A stretch of DNA of 5,842 nucleotides from CAYJFK01 sp964369475 (GCA_964369475.1 CAYJFK010000098.1:1-5842); one strand, 5' to 3'. Numbered from the stretch's first letter, positions 1 to 5,840 are shown. Translations and numbers: made by a program. The notes: generated by a model from the sequence alone, not told the origin.

Positions 1-51
1 CCGCTCCCCCTCCTTCCGAAGGGGCTTGATTTTAGGTTTTTCTCCAGTCTG

Positions 52-77
52 AAAAAGGGGGCATCGCCCCCTTTTTT
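52..77 (-). terminator. Strong intrinsic terminator closing the minus-strand gene set
   Basis: A perfect hairpin is visible: AAAAAGGGGGC (52-62), a three-base loop ATC, then GCCCCCTTTTT (66-76). Read on the minus strand it lies just after the stop codon of the membrane protein gene (85-87) and has a GC stem followed by a T-run, as in a rho-independent terminator. The A/T flanks are symmetric, so it could also stop a rightward transcript entering from the left; bidirectional action is plausible. Confidence 0.85.
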
Positions 78-84
78 GCTTCGG

Positions 85-678
85 TCAGCTTACAGGAGCT
101 TCTCCACCCCTTGCAATACCTATTAGTGCGCCGATGCTGCTCGATATAAAATCACGGTATGACGACATTGTAACAAGTGCATAAGAGCTGTTCGTTACGA
201 GCTCGCTAAAATTTCTTACAATTAGCATTGCGGTAAGGCAAAAAAGGCATAGTACCGTTAGAATTATTATTTTAAAGTTATTGTAGGTGCGTTTTTCAAT
301 TATCTTCTCGGTCAAAATAGCAGCCTCTTGAGGTGGCTCTGCCTTGGCTACTTGACCGTCAAGCGGCTCTGCCATCATTTTAACCGTGCCCTCTTGCTCT
401 GCTGAGCCAAAGCCGATCTGCTTGTTTTTACTGCTCGTCATTATCTTTTCGCCGTCTTTTTTATCTTCTTTTGCAAAGGACGAGCTAATCATAAACCCAA
501 AAATCGAGCTCATTGTCGTTCTGAAAATCGTGTCTATCTGGGTAAGCCCATCAGTATCAGGGCTGCTTGCAAAAAGAAGGATGAAGGACTGTACCAGTAG
601 TACACCGAATATTACAGCAAGGCTTATCATTGCAAAGTTTTTGTTTTTCAGTTGTTCTAAGATTTTCATTTTTTTCAT
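85..678 (-). CDS. Membrane protein of unknown function with two similar halves
   Basis: I do not recognise this 197-residue protein. It has a clear hydrophobic segment at about 14-37 and another at about 135-155, each followed by a shorter, Ser-rich, weakly hydrophobic stretch (about 46-68 and 173-190). The trailing stretches resemble each other (RTTMSSIFGFMIS against RDFISSSIGALIG), suggesting duplication of a unit made of a membrane helix plus a second hydrophobic segment. Between the halves lies a charged linker of about 65 residues (70-134). The ATG at 678 is chosen because GAGGT (690-686) sits 7 bases upstream; an ATG at 669 would be too far. It is the last gene of the leftward set, separated from the 769-1128 gene by a terminator-like hairpin. 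A role as membrane anchor for the neighbouring proteins is only inference; a small holin-like or transport role cannot be excluded. Confidence 0.8.
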   Translation of the reverse strand: MKKMKILEQLKNKNFAMISLAVIFGVLLVQSFILLFASSPDTDGLTQIDTIFRTTMSSIFGFMISSSFAKEDKKDGEKIMTSSKNKQIGFGSAEQEGTVKMMAEPLDGQVAKAEPPQEAAILTEKIIEKRTYNNFKIIILTVLCLFCLTAMLIVRNFSELVTNSSYALVTMSSYRDFISSSIGALIGIARGGEAPVS

Positions 679-693
679 AAATTTTACCTCTAT

Positions 694-723
694 AAAAAAA
701 TGGGGCGGATTAAATCCACCCCA
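694..723 (-). terminator. Intergenic hairpin plus T-tract (terminator or attenuator)
   Basis: Read leftward, TGGGG(T)GGA (723-715) pairs with TCC(G)CCCCA (709-701) around a five-base loop with one mismatch (718/706), and is followed at once by seven T (700-694). This is a standard intrinsic terminator for the 769-1128 gene. It ends only four bases before the GAGGT ribosome binding site of the next gene (85-678), so readthrough, or a promoter in about 724-768, is needed to express that gene. Confidence 0.7.
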
Positions 724-726
724 TGT

Positions 727-742
727 ACAGGGCGTGCCCTGT
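727..742. repeat. Perfect inverted repeat ACAGGGC-GT-GCCCTGT
   Basis: Seven bases pair perfectly around a two-base spacer, immediately next to the terminator hairpin at 701-723. The two structures form a tandem pair in the gap between two genes. It could be an operator, part of a two-hairpin terminator, or a fragment of a dispersed intergenic palindromic repeat. There is no second copy in this window. Confidence 0.5.
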
Positions 743-768
743 CTAATTATTTACTATATTATGTTGCG

Positions 769-1128
769 TTACGGAGCTGGGTCTGGTGTTGGTTCGGGTG
801 TTGGCTCGGGTGTTACTTCGGACTCGAAGACCATTTGAGCAAGCTCAACTGTATCTTCCATCTTCATGCCTATTAGCATTTGATTTTTAATAACGTCACG
901 AAGCATCTTCTTAGCCGAGCTGTTTACCTTCATGATATCATCAAGGCTTGCAGCTTCTGTGGAGGTTTCAAGTGTACCAAGTGCAAACTGGATCTTCTCG
1001 GCCTCTGCGTTTAGGATGTGCGCAAGGCTTAGTTCTTCCATACCGATGGAAGAAAGAATAATGTTAATGGCGTCGTCTCTCGTTACGCTGATTGAAGGAT
1101 CAATACTGGGAATTGTTGGCATCGACAT
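769..1128 (-). CDS. Small LAHILNAE-family protein with Pro/Glu/Thr repeat tail
   Basis: This 119-residue protein has no signal peptide or membrane segment. A short N-terminus (MSMPTIPSIDPSISVTRDD) leads into helical half A, with EELSLAHILNAEAEKIQ at 31-47. Helical half B starts with LDDIMKVNSSA at 62 and continues through RDVIKNQML to about residue 98. A tail of TPEP-type repeats (107-119) ends the protein. From memory, proteins of this type are widespread, uncharacterised and often multicopy in Clostridia and Bacilli; I cannot verify this here. The protein at 2104-2496 is a full-length paralog (14 of 17 identical in the LAHILNAE core), and the C-terminus of the giant protein at 2591-5545 matches half B (24 of 35 identical). 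GAGGAG (1144-1139) lies 10 bases before the ATG at 1128, which favours that start over the ATG at 1122. A self-associating scaffold or docking role is inference. Confidence 0.88.
   Translation of the reverse strand: MSMPTIPSIDPSISVTRDDAINIILSSIGMEELSLAHILNAEAEKIQFALGTLETSTEAASLDDIMKVNSSAKKMLRDVIKNQMLIGMKMEDTVELAQMVFESEVTPEPTPEPTPDPAP
779..814. repeat. Three 12-bp tandem repeats encoding the TPEP tail
   Basis: Near-identical 12-base units (GGGTCTGGTGTT, GGTTCGGGTGTT, GGCTCGGGTGTT) lie at 779-790, 791-802 and 803-814 within the 3' end of the 769-1128 gene. The period is a multiple of three, so gain or loss of a unit would lengthen or shorten the tail by four residues without a frameshift. Confidence 0.7.
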
Positions 1129-1184
1129 AAAAATAAGTCTCCTCGTAAAAATTTATTTTGTTTTTGCTCTGCACTATATCCTAT

Positions 1185-1985
1185 TCAATCGGCAGGAAAT
1201 GTGTGCAAGATATTTATCTGCTTATTTAGAGTTACCGTTAAATAATCTTTGTTAGAGACAAACACAGCATGACATTTTGCAAGATCGTCGTATAGCGCTT
1301 TAACTCTGCCCACTTGCTCCTCTTCTTTTTTTAAATATACCTCTCTTTTCTGATTAAGATTCTTGCCGATTTCTATCATCTTAGGTTTTTTCCCTTCCCA
1401 GTCGTGGGACAGTTTATACTTTGCCGCAAACTCGTTTGTAAGCTCTGTATATTTTAAAATTTCCCCTTCAAGTTTTATCTGCTCCGATGCAATTTCGTTT
1501 ACAATAGGCATTAAAACTTTAACTTTGTCCTCTACAATTTTAAAGAGAGCGGCAAGCCGTGAAAACTCCTCTGCTTGCATTACTTGAGGCAATACTCTTT
1601 GAATTTTGTCAACAACGGCAACCTCTCCCAATATTACCGCAAGCTCTGCTTTTGCATATTTAAACTCGCTAAATTCTTTAAAGGGCGTAGCGGCAAGGCG
1701 TACTACTTCATTGACCATTCCATTTAGCTCGTCAACTTTTTCTTTGTTTGGGTGTGGTTTCGGCTCGATAAATGCGCTTTTAGTTTCAAGCGGAGTGCTC
1801 TCGGTTAAGTTTTTGTCTATCTCAGGTTCAATTAGATTGATGCCTACTTGCTCTATGGGTGCTATATCTTTTTCTTGTTCTTGGCGAGGCAGATCTGTCG
1901 CCTCGGATTGCATCGTCCCCTCTACCGATTCTTCGCTTACATTTGCTTTTCTTGATTTCTTGAAAATTTTAGAAAATACATTCAT
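1185..1985 (-). CDS. Helical protein of unknown function with basic N-terminus
   Basis: I do not recognise this 266-residue protein. It opens with a basic, amphipathic stretch (MNVFSKIFKKSRK, 1-13) that could touch membrane or nucleic acid. A polar, acidic and probably disordered linker follows (about 14-80), then a long region rich in Lys, Glu, Leu and Ala (about 81-260) that reads as helical or coiled coil. It lacks a signal peptide and membrane segment and has a single cysteine (238), so a cytoplasmic location is likely. The ATG at 1985 has AAGGGGGGA upstream with a 6-base gap to the G-run. It is the first gene of the leftward set and lies 56 bases from the 769-1128 gene with no obvious terminator between them, so the two are probably co-transcribed. 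A structural or adaptor role beside the LAHILNAE protein is inference from context only. Confidence 0.85.
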   Translation of the reverse strand: MNVFSKIFKKSRKANVSEESVEGTMQSEATDLPRQEQEKDIAPIEQVGINLIEPEIDKNLTESTPLETKSAFIEPKPHPNKEKVDELNGMVNEVVRLAATPFKEFSEFKYAKAELAVILGEVAVVDKIQRVLPQVMQAEEFSRLAALFKIVEDKVKVLMPIVNEIASEQIKLEGEILKYTELTNEFAAKYKLSHDWEGKKPKMIEIGKNLNQKREVYLKKEEEQVGRVKALYDDLAKCHAVFVSNKDYLTVTLNKQINILHTFPAD

Positions 1986-2103
1986 TGCAGTCCCCCCTTG
2001 TGTATCTATAACAGATTATGACGACAAAGTCCATTGTGCTACTTCTGCCAATATATGCATATTATGTATGTGTGACAACAAACACGAAAAGGAGATTTTA
2101 CTT
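1986..2103. promoter_or_regulatory. Divergent promoter region with AT-rich palindrome
   Basis: This 118-base spacer lies between two divergently oriented gene sets and must contain or lie near both promoters. It has a 10-base palindrome ATATGCATAT (2053-2062). Around it are CATA-type boxes on both strands: CATATTAT (plus, 2058-2065) and CATATATT (minus, 2057-2050). These resemble the -10 element of sporulation sigma factors such as SigE, but I find no convincing -35 element at the right distance on either strand. A vegetative reading (TATTAT, 2060-2065) also lacks a good -35. The exact promoters are therefore not assigned. Confidence 0.45.
2087..2094 (+). promoter_or_regulatory. Ribosome binding site AAAAGGAG fixing the 2104 start
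   Basis: The open frame extends upstream to 1606, antisense to the 1185-1985 gene, but this near-ideal Shine-Dalgarno sequence lies 9 bases before the ATG at 2104, and homology to the 769-1128 protein begins there (MGMP against MSMP). The start at 2104 is therefore preferred over any upstream start and over the ATG at 2110. Confidence 0.85.
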
Positions 2104-2496
2104 ATGGGTATGCCAAAATTCCCCGAGAGGGATAAACATCCGCAAGTATGCGACATTGTGCTTGAATTAATCGAATCGGTCGCCGTTGAAGAACTTGCAC
2201 TGGCACATATTTTAAATGCCGAGGGAGAGAAGCTTCAAGAGCTCGTTAAGAAGTTTTCTTACAACGAGGTTTGCCCCTCCGAGCTCGACAAAATTTGTTC
2301 GCAGACCTACAAGATGATAAACAGCCTTGTTATAAAGGAGTGGGTGCTTTTGAACAAGGTTAGCACAGCGCTTGAAGTCTACGAAACAATGGGGGCTGAC
2401 CATACAAGATGCAATTGCAAGCGTTGCCAATGTAATGAGAAAAAATGTGATGGGCCAAAACACGAACCGAGAAACACTCCCGAGCATAAAATATAA
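2104..2496 (+). CDS. Small LAHILNAE-family protein with Cys-rich tail
   Basis: This 130-residue protein is a paralog of the 769-1128 product on the other strand. Half A is well kept (EELALAHILNAEGEKLQ, 30-45 region). Half B is diverged but alignable, beginning at LDKIC (61-65) and running to about 94. The tail differs: the Pro/Thr repeat is replaced by a cysteine cluster (Cys 103, 105, 108, 110 and 115, CxCxxCxCxxxxC), followed by a His/Pro/Lys-rich end. Three more cysteines lie at 16, 57 and 65. There is no signal peptide or membrane segment. The cluster could bind a metal such as zinc or form disulfide cross-links in an extracellular or spore-coat structure; the sequence cannot decide. It is the first gene of the rightward set, 94 bases before the giant gene, with a large hairpin between them. 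Family function is not known to me. Confidence 0.88.
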   Translation: MGMPKFPERDKHPQVCDIVLELIESVAVEELALAHILNAEGEKLQELVKKFSYNEVCPSELDKICSQTYKMINSLVIKEWVLLNKVSTALEVYETMGADHTRCNCKRCQCNEKKCDGPKHEPRNTPEHKI

Positions 2497-2497
2497 G

Positions 2498-2573
2498 TGA
2501 GAAGTTTAGCGCCGATTGATAAGCTGCACTTTGGTGTTTCCCTTATCTCGGCGCTTATCTCATAATGTTTTTT
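2498..2573 (+). terminator. Long intergenic hairpin plus T6, probable attenuator
   Basis: A three-part stem is visible: TGAGA (2498-2502) with TCTCA (2558-2562), AGCGCCGA (2508-2515) with TCGGCGCT (2548-2555), and GATAAG (2518-2523) with CTTATC (2542-2547), closing an 18-base loop. Six T follow at 2568-2573. It starts directly after the stop codon of the 2104-2496 gene and ends five bases before the AAAGGGAG ribosome binding site of the giant gene. It would act as a terminator or a readthrough-limiting attenuator, giving much more of the small protein than of the large one. An RNA-stabilising role at the 3' end of the small mRNA is also possible. Confidence 0.7.
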
Positions 2574-2590
2574 AATGAAAGGGAGAATAT

Positions 2591-5545
2591 ATGGCAACTT
2601 TAGTTACAACGGTAGACAGAACGCTCGGCAATTACGAAGATGTTTTTATCTACACGTTAAATGCAAGTTTTAACGGTGTTGTCGGTGGTGTGAATTCTGC
2701 CGAGATTAGAATTTCTTTCCCAAATTACTTAAGTGTTTTTTTAGGAGATTATAAAGACCCCGTGGAGAGTGCGGAGATTATAGAGCTGCCGGACGGCGGC
2801 ACAGAGGTAGTTTACAACTTTGGTAGCATCGAGGAATTAGGCGTTGCGGTACGGCTTGGCTTTGGCGTGCAGTTTAAAATTGGAACCGAAAATCTGTCTT
2901 TGTTTACTTGTAGTTCTGTCATGCTTATTAACGGCGAGACAGAGATAACTTCGCAAGCCCCAGAAATAAAACTGGAGGCAATAGCGGATTTCGAGTTTAG
3001 GCGGCAGATAATACTGCCAAGTGTCGACCCATCGCCCGGGAGCGAGATATATTACAGAGGTTCGCTGCAAAACTTTGGAGACTTGGGCGCAACTCTTACC
3101 AATTTAACCATAGTGTGTCAAGGGTCTGATAACATCGAAATAGACGACAGCTTTGAAGTTGTCGGTTTTGATGCTTCAAGCAAATTTCCCGACACAAGTT
3201 CAGACGGAATAATTGGTATTGTAGAGAACAATACCGTTACATTTACTCTTACCAGTTATCGTGGTGAGAAGTATGAGTTTATATATAGGGCAAGGGTTTC
3301 AGAAGCCTTGCCGATAGGTGCGGAAGCTGTGACCGAAGCTACATGGAATGCCGACGAGATAGAAGTGCAGACCGAGTTTCACGATGTAACGATGGGAGTT
3401 CAGGTTTTCGACGGCAATATAACGCTGTACGGGCCTGATTACTCCTTGCCAAACGAGTATATATGTTACAGGATGGGGCTTGAAAATGTAGGCAATCAGG
3501 TGCTTACAGAGGTCGTCTTTACAAACGAGCTCCCGACGCAAGTAGATTACTATAAGTTTGAGACCGGATCTTTTCACATAGGCGCTATAAAGCAAAATAT
3601 GTCGGCAAACTATTTTATAGAATTTGAAACACAAAATGGAAATAGTGGCACACTTGGGCCATATAACACAGATATAAATTCTACCGTCGATCTGAGTACA
3701 CTTATTGTAGGCGGCGATACACTTTCCGAGTTGCGGTGGAATTTAACCCAGATGCGTGTTGGTGTTACGAGCAAGGCTTCGCCGACCTTATACGGCATAA
3801 TTAAAGGTGATACGGCTATTAATTCGTCGCTTTTAAATCATATTCACCTTGTATTTGACGATCAAGGGGAGCAAGCAGAGCGTATACAGAACTTTTCTAC
3901 AATTATAGATGATATATGCGTTTTGCGTCCCTCTTTTTCAATGTCGGGCGGCACTAACCCTGTTAAGCCACTCGACACCGTCCGCATGAATTTGAGTTTT
4001 AACGGTCTTAGTTCTCGACTTAAAAACCCCGTTGTGGCAATGCTTATGCCAAAGGAATTTACATATTCAGGTGGTGCAAGCCTAAGTTATAGTGATGTGT
4101 TTGGCAGTATAAGCCCGACGCTTCCGCAAGTTACTGTTGTCGAGGATTTTACAGCGGACGGTAGCACCTTGGTTAAATTTGAGTTTAGTGGAGACAATGC
4201 CTTCTCGTTTCGTCAGCTTGCAAATGTTACCGTTAGTTTTGATGCGCAAGTTAAGGTCGGGGCTTATGGGCTTACAGAGTGCTTTATGGTGCTCAACACA
4301 GACGCAAGCACAGGGATAATCCCTCCTGCTATTGATGTTTATATAGACGATGACGGCATATCAGACCTTCCTCTTGTAAGCAAGACATACGCAAAAAGCA
4401 GTACAATTGAAAAGCGCATATTGTTTTTTGTTAGCATAGCTTCTAACAAAAAGGTTAAAGGGGCTTTGGACAGTGAGTTTTTAGAAGAGCCTGATGTAGG
4501 CAGTACGTACGAGGGCGGCAAGCTTCAGTATGTCATAACGCTAAAGAACACAGGTAATGCAGATCTGCTCGACGCTGAGGTTGTGGACATTTTGCCCTAT
4601 ATCGGAGATGTAGGGGTTATCGAAACGGGCACTTTAAGAGAAAGCAAGTTTGCCGTTTACTCTATAACAGAAGTTTCTGCAAAGATTTTGCCGAGCGGCA
4701 GTAGTGCAGATATTGAAGTTTACTATTCGACAAGCGTCGACCCTGTGCGCTTTGGTGGAAATTTTGATACAATCGGCACTGTTGACGATTGGACAACAGA
4801 TCTGCCCGAAGACCTTACCACACTTCGCTCCTTCAAGGTAATTGCTAAGGACTTGCTTTTAAAGCCCTCTGAAGTTCTTGAAGTTACTGTAAATGGAATT
4901 ATACCTGTCGGTGTAGGAGTGGGGCTTGTTGCTTGGAACTCTTTTGCGGCTGATGTGTCTTATATAGACATAAACGATGCTACACAAAAACTCCTCGCAA
5001 TCGAGCCTGAAAAGGTCGGTATATCGGTTGTAGATACACCGGAGGGGACAATTGAAATAGGTGGTAATGTGTGGTTTGACAGTGATGCAGACGGCTTTTA
5101 TGAAGCAGGTCATCCATTTGTCAACGATGCAGGTGTTGCACTCTTAAACGAAGCGGGAGAGATGATAGATGCACTCTTTACAGCGCCAAGTGCAAGTGGC
5201 ATAGATGGGCAATATCTCTTTGCCAACCTTCCAAAGGGAAAATACTATGTGCGCTTTTTTATAGACGATGCAAATTTCAAACTAACAAAACAGCAAAGCG
5301 CATTTGATAACGGTAGTAAGCCCGACAAGAGTAGCGGTATAACCGACATTATAGACATGACAGAGAGCACCTCTAACCGCAATGTAACAGCCGGTATTGT
5401 TGCCAAGGGCACTTATACTTTAGATGAAATAATGAAGGTAAATAAAAGTGCTCGTGGTATGGTTCGTGATGTTGTGAAAAATCAGATGCTCCTTGTGATG
5501 AAAAACGAGGATATTCTCGAACTTATAGAGAGCGAGAACAGTTAG
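2591..5545 (+). CDS. Giant DUF11/SdrD B-like repeat protein with C-terminal docking half-module
   Basis: This 984-residue, beta-rich protein carries several DUF11-like repeats. The clearest is at about 641-735, with YVITLKNTGNADL and DILP. Others start near 150 (IYYRGSLQNFGD), 288 (ICYRMGLENVGN) and 456, and the N-terminus (about 5-130) may be one more. An SdrD B-like domain follows at about 821-932, with its calcium-type loop (WFDSDADG, Asp 830, 832, 834) and the DGQYLFANLPKGKYYVRF signature. The last 41 residues (944-984) match half B of the small protein at 769-1128. No signal peptide, transmembrane segment, LPXTG or S-layer homology domain is visible, which is odd because DUF11 and SdrD B domains normally occur in exported surface proteins. 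GGGAG lies 5 bases before the ATG at 2591. Assembly onto a spore or cell surface through the C-terminal module is inference; an unconventional export route is the alternative. Confidence 0.93.
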   Translation: MATLVTTVDRTLGNYEDVFIYTLNASFNGVVGGVNSAEIRISFPNYLSVFLGDYKDPVESAEIIELPDGGTEVVYNFGSIEELGVAVRLGFGVQFKIGTENLSLFTCSSVMLINGETEITSQAPEIKLEAIADFEFRRQIILPSVDPSPGSEIYYRGSLQNFGDLGATLTNLTIVCQGSDNIEIDDSFEVVGFDASSKFPDTSSDGIIGIVENNTVTFTLTSYRGEKYEFIYRARVSEALPIGAEAVTEATWNADEIEVQTEFHDVTMGVQVFDGNITLYGPDYSLPNEYICYRMGLENVGNQVLTEVVFTNELPTQVDYYKFETGSFHIGAIKQNMSANYFIEFETQNGNSGTLGPYNTDINSTVDLSTLIVGGDTLSELRWNLTQMRVGVTSKASPTLYGIIKGDTAINSSLLNHIHLVFDDQGEQAERIQNFSTIIDDICVLRPSFSMSGGTNPVKPLDTVRMNLSFNGLSSRLKNPVVAMLMPKEFTYSGGASLSYSDVFGSISPTLPQVTVVEDFTADGSTLVKFEFSGDNAFSFRQLANVTVSFDAQVKVGAYGLTECFMVLNTDASTGIIPPAIDVYIDDDGISDLPLVSKTYAKSSTIEKRILFFVSIASNKKVKGALDSEFLEEPDVGSTYEGGKLQYVITLKNTGNADLLDAEVVDILPYIGDVGVIETGTLRESKFAVYSITEVSAKILPSGSSADIEVYYSTSVDPVRFGGNFDTIGTVDDWTTDLPEDLTTLRSFKVIAKDLLLKPSEVLEVTVNGIIPVGVGVGLVAWNSFAADVSYIDINDATQKLLAIEPEKVGISVVDTPEGTIEIGGNVWFDSDADGFYEAGHPFVNDAGVALLNEAGEMIDALFTAPSASGIDGQYLFANLPKGKYYVRFFIDDANFKLTKQQSAFDNGSKPDKSSGITDIIDMTESTSNRNVTAGIVAKGTYTLDEIMKVNKSARGMVRDVVKNQMLLVMKNEDILELIESENS

Positions 5546-5555
5546 CTCTTTTCTT
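5527..5555 (+). terminator. Weak terminator overlapping the stop of the giant gene
   Basis: AGAGAGC (5527-5533) can pair with GCTCTTT (5545-5551, one G-T pair) around an 11-base loop, and the 3' arm runs into TTTTCTT. The stem is short and overlaps the TAG stop (5543-5545). It may be the 3' end of the transcript, but the much stronger hairpins from 5667 onward may do the real work. Confidence 0.3.
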
Positions 5556-5666
5556 GCATGTACCGTGTAAGGCCCGTCCCACACTCTGCCTTTGTGCAGT
5601 CGCAATAGAGAGCACCGCAATAGGCGCAGAGGAGCGGTTGCCGCCGGCCCACAGCACGGCAGAGCC
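5556..5666. other. GC-richer non-coding segment
   Basis: This segment is visibly richer in G and C than the preceding gene and shows no credible reading frame with a ribosome binding site. It contains short repeats: GCAATAG twice (5602-5608 and 5617-5623), CTCTGCC (5584-5590) with its inverted copy GGCAGAG (5658-5664), GTGC/GCAC (5594-5597 and 5612-5615), and GCGG-TTG-CCGC (5634-5644). These could form a folded RNA or be part of an intergenic repeat continuing into the hairpin array. I cannot assign it to a known RNA family. Confidence 0.35.
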
Positions 5667-5722
5667 AAATTTGCGTACAGGCAGATAAAAACTTTGGTTT
5701 TTATCTGCCTGTACGCAAATTT
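5667..5722. repeat. Hairpin 1: perfect 26-bp inverted repeat
   Basis: Bases 5667-5692 are perfectly complementary to 5697-5722, with a four-base loop TTTG. The core arms read GTACAGGCAGATAAAAAC and its complement, flanked by AAATTTGC. A perfect stem this long is well beyond an ordinary terminator and suggests a palindromic repeat element or a site extruded as a cruciform or single-strand hairpin. Confidence 0.85.
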
Positions 5723-5731
5723 ACAAGAGGA

Positions 5732-5771
5732 GGGGGGAGTTTTTTGTGCCACTGCACAAAAAACTCCCCTC
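5732..5771. repeat. Hairpin 2: 18-bp inverted repeat
   Basis: GGGGGGAGTTTTTTGTGC (5732-5749) pairs with GCACAAAAAACTCCCCTC (5754-5771) around the loop CACT, with one G-T pair. It lies nine bases after hairpin 1 and shares its last two bases with hairpin 3. Confidence 0.85.
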
Positions 5772-5803
5772 AGCTTGGAGAAAAAGCGTTTTCTCCAAGC
5801 TGA
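5770..5803. repeat. Hairpin 3: perfect 15-bp inverted repeat
   Basis: TCAGCTTGGAGAAAA (5770-5784) pairs perfectly with TTTTCTCCAAGCTGA (5789-5803) around the loop AGCG. It overlaps the end of hairpin 2 by two bases, so the two stems would stack or compete at their base. Confidence 0.85.
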
Positions 5804-5804
5804 G

Positions 5805-5824
5805 AAATCAGCTAAAGCTGATTT
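5805..5824. repeat. Hairpin 4: 8-bp inverted repeat
   Basis: AAATCAGC (5805-5812) pairs with GCTGATTT (5817-5824) around TAAA. It starts one base after hairpin 3 and is followed by TAAC. On a rightward transcript the T-ending 3' arm resembles a weak terminator. Confidence 0.7.
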
Positions 5825-5827
5825 TAA

Positions 5828-5840
5828 CGCCCTCGGGGCG
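5828..5840. repeat. Hairpin 5: short GC hairpin at the window edge
   Basis: CGCCC (5828-5832) pairs with GGGCG (5836-5840) around TCG. It continues the tandem hairpin series and is three bases from hairpin 4. It may extend beyond the window. Confidence 0.5.

Noticed and set aside
10..24. Short inverted repeat CCTT-CCG-AAGG near the left edge
   Set aside because: The stem is only four to six pairs with no T-tract, too weak to call a terminator or operator.
386..838. Plus-strand open frame of 150 codons
   Set aside because: It is antisense to the membrane protein gene and the TPEP tail gene; its Gly/Ser/Val repeat is the complement of the TPEP repeat.
1606..2103. Upstream extension of the 2104-2496 reading frame
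   Set aside because: It runs antisense through the 1185-1985 gene; the ribosome binding site at 2087-2094 and paralog alignment both place the start at 2104.
5046..5380. Cell-wall anchored adhesin of the Sdr type
   Set aside because: The SdrD B-like domain is clear, but signal peptide, Ser-Asp repeat region and LPXTG anchor are all missing.
5420..5752. Minus-strand open frame of 110 codons
   Set aside because: It overlaps the 3' end of the giant gene in antisense and crosses the perfect hairpin arms; the translation has no domain-like pattern and no good ribosome binding site was seen.
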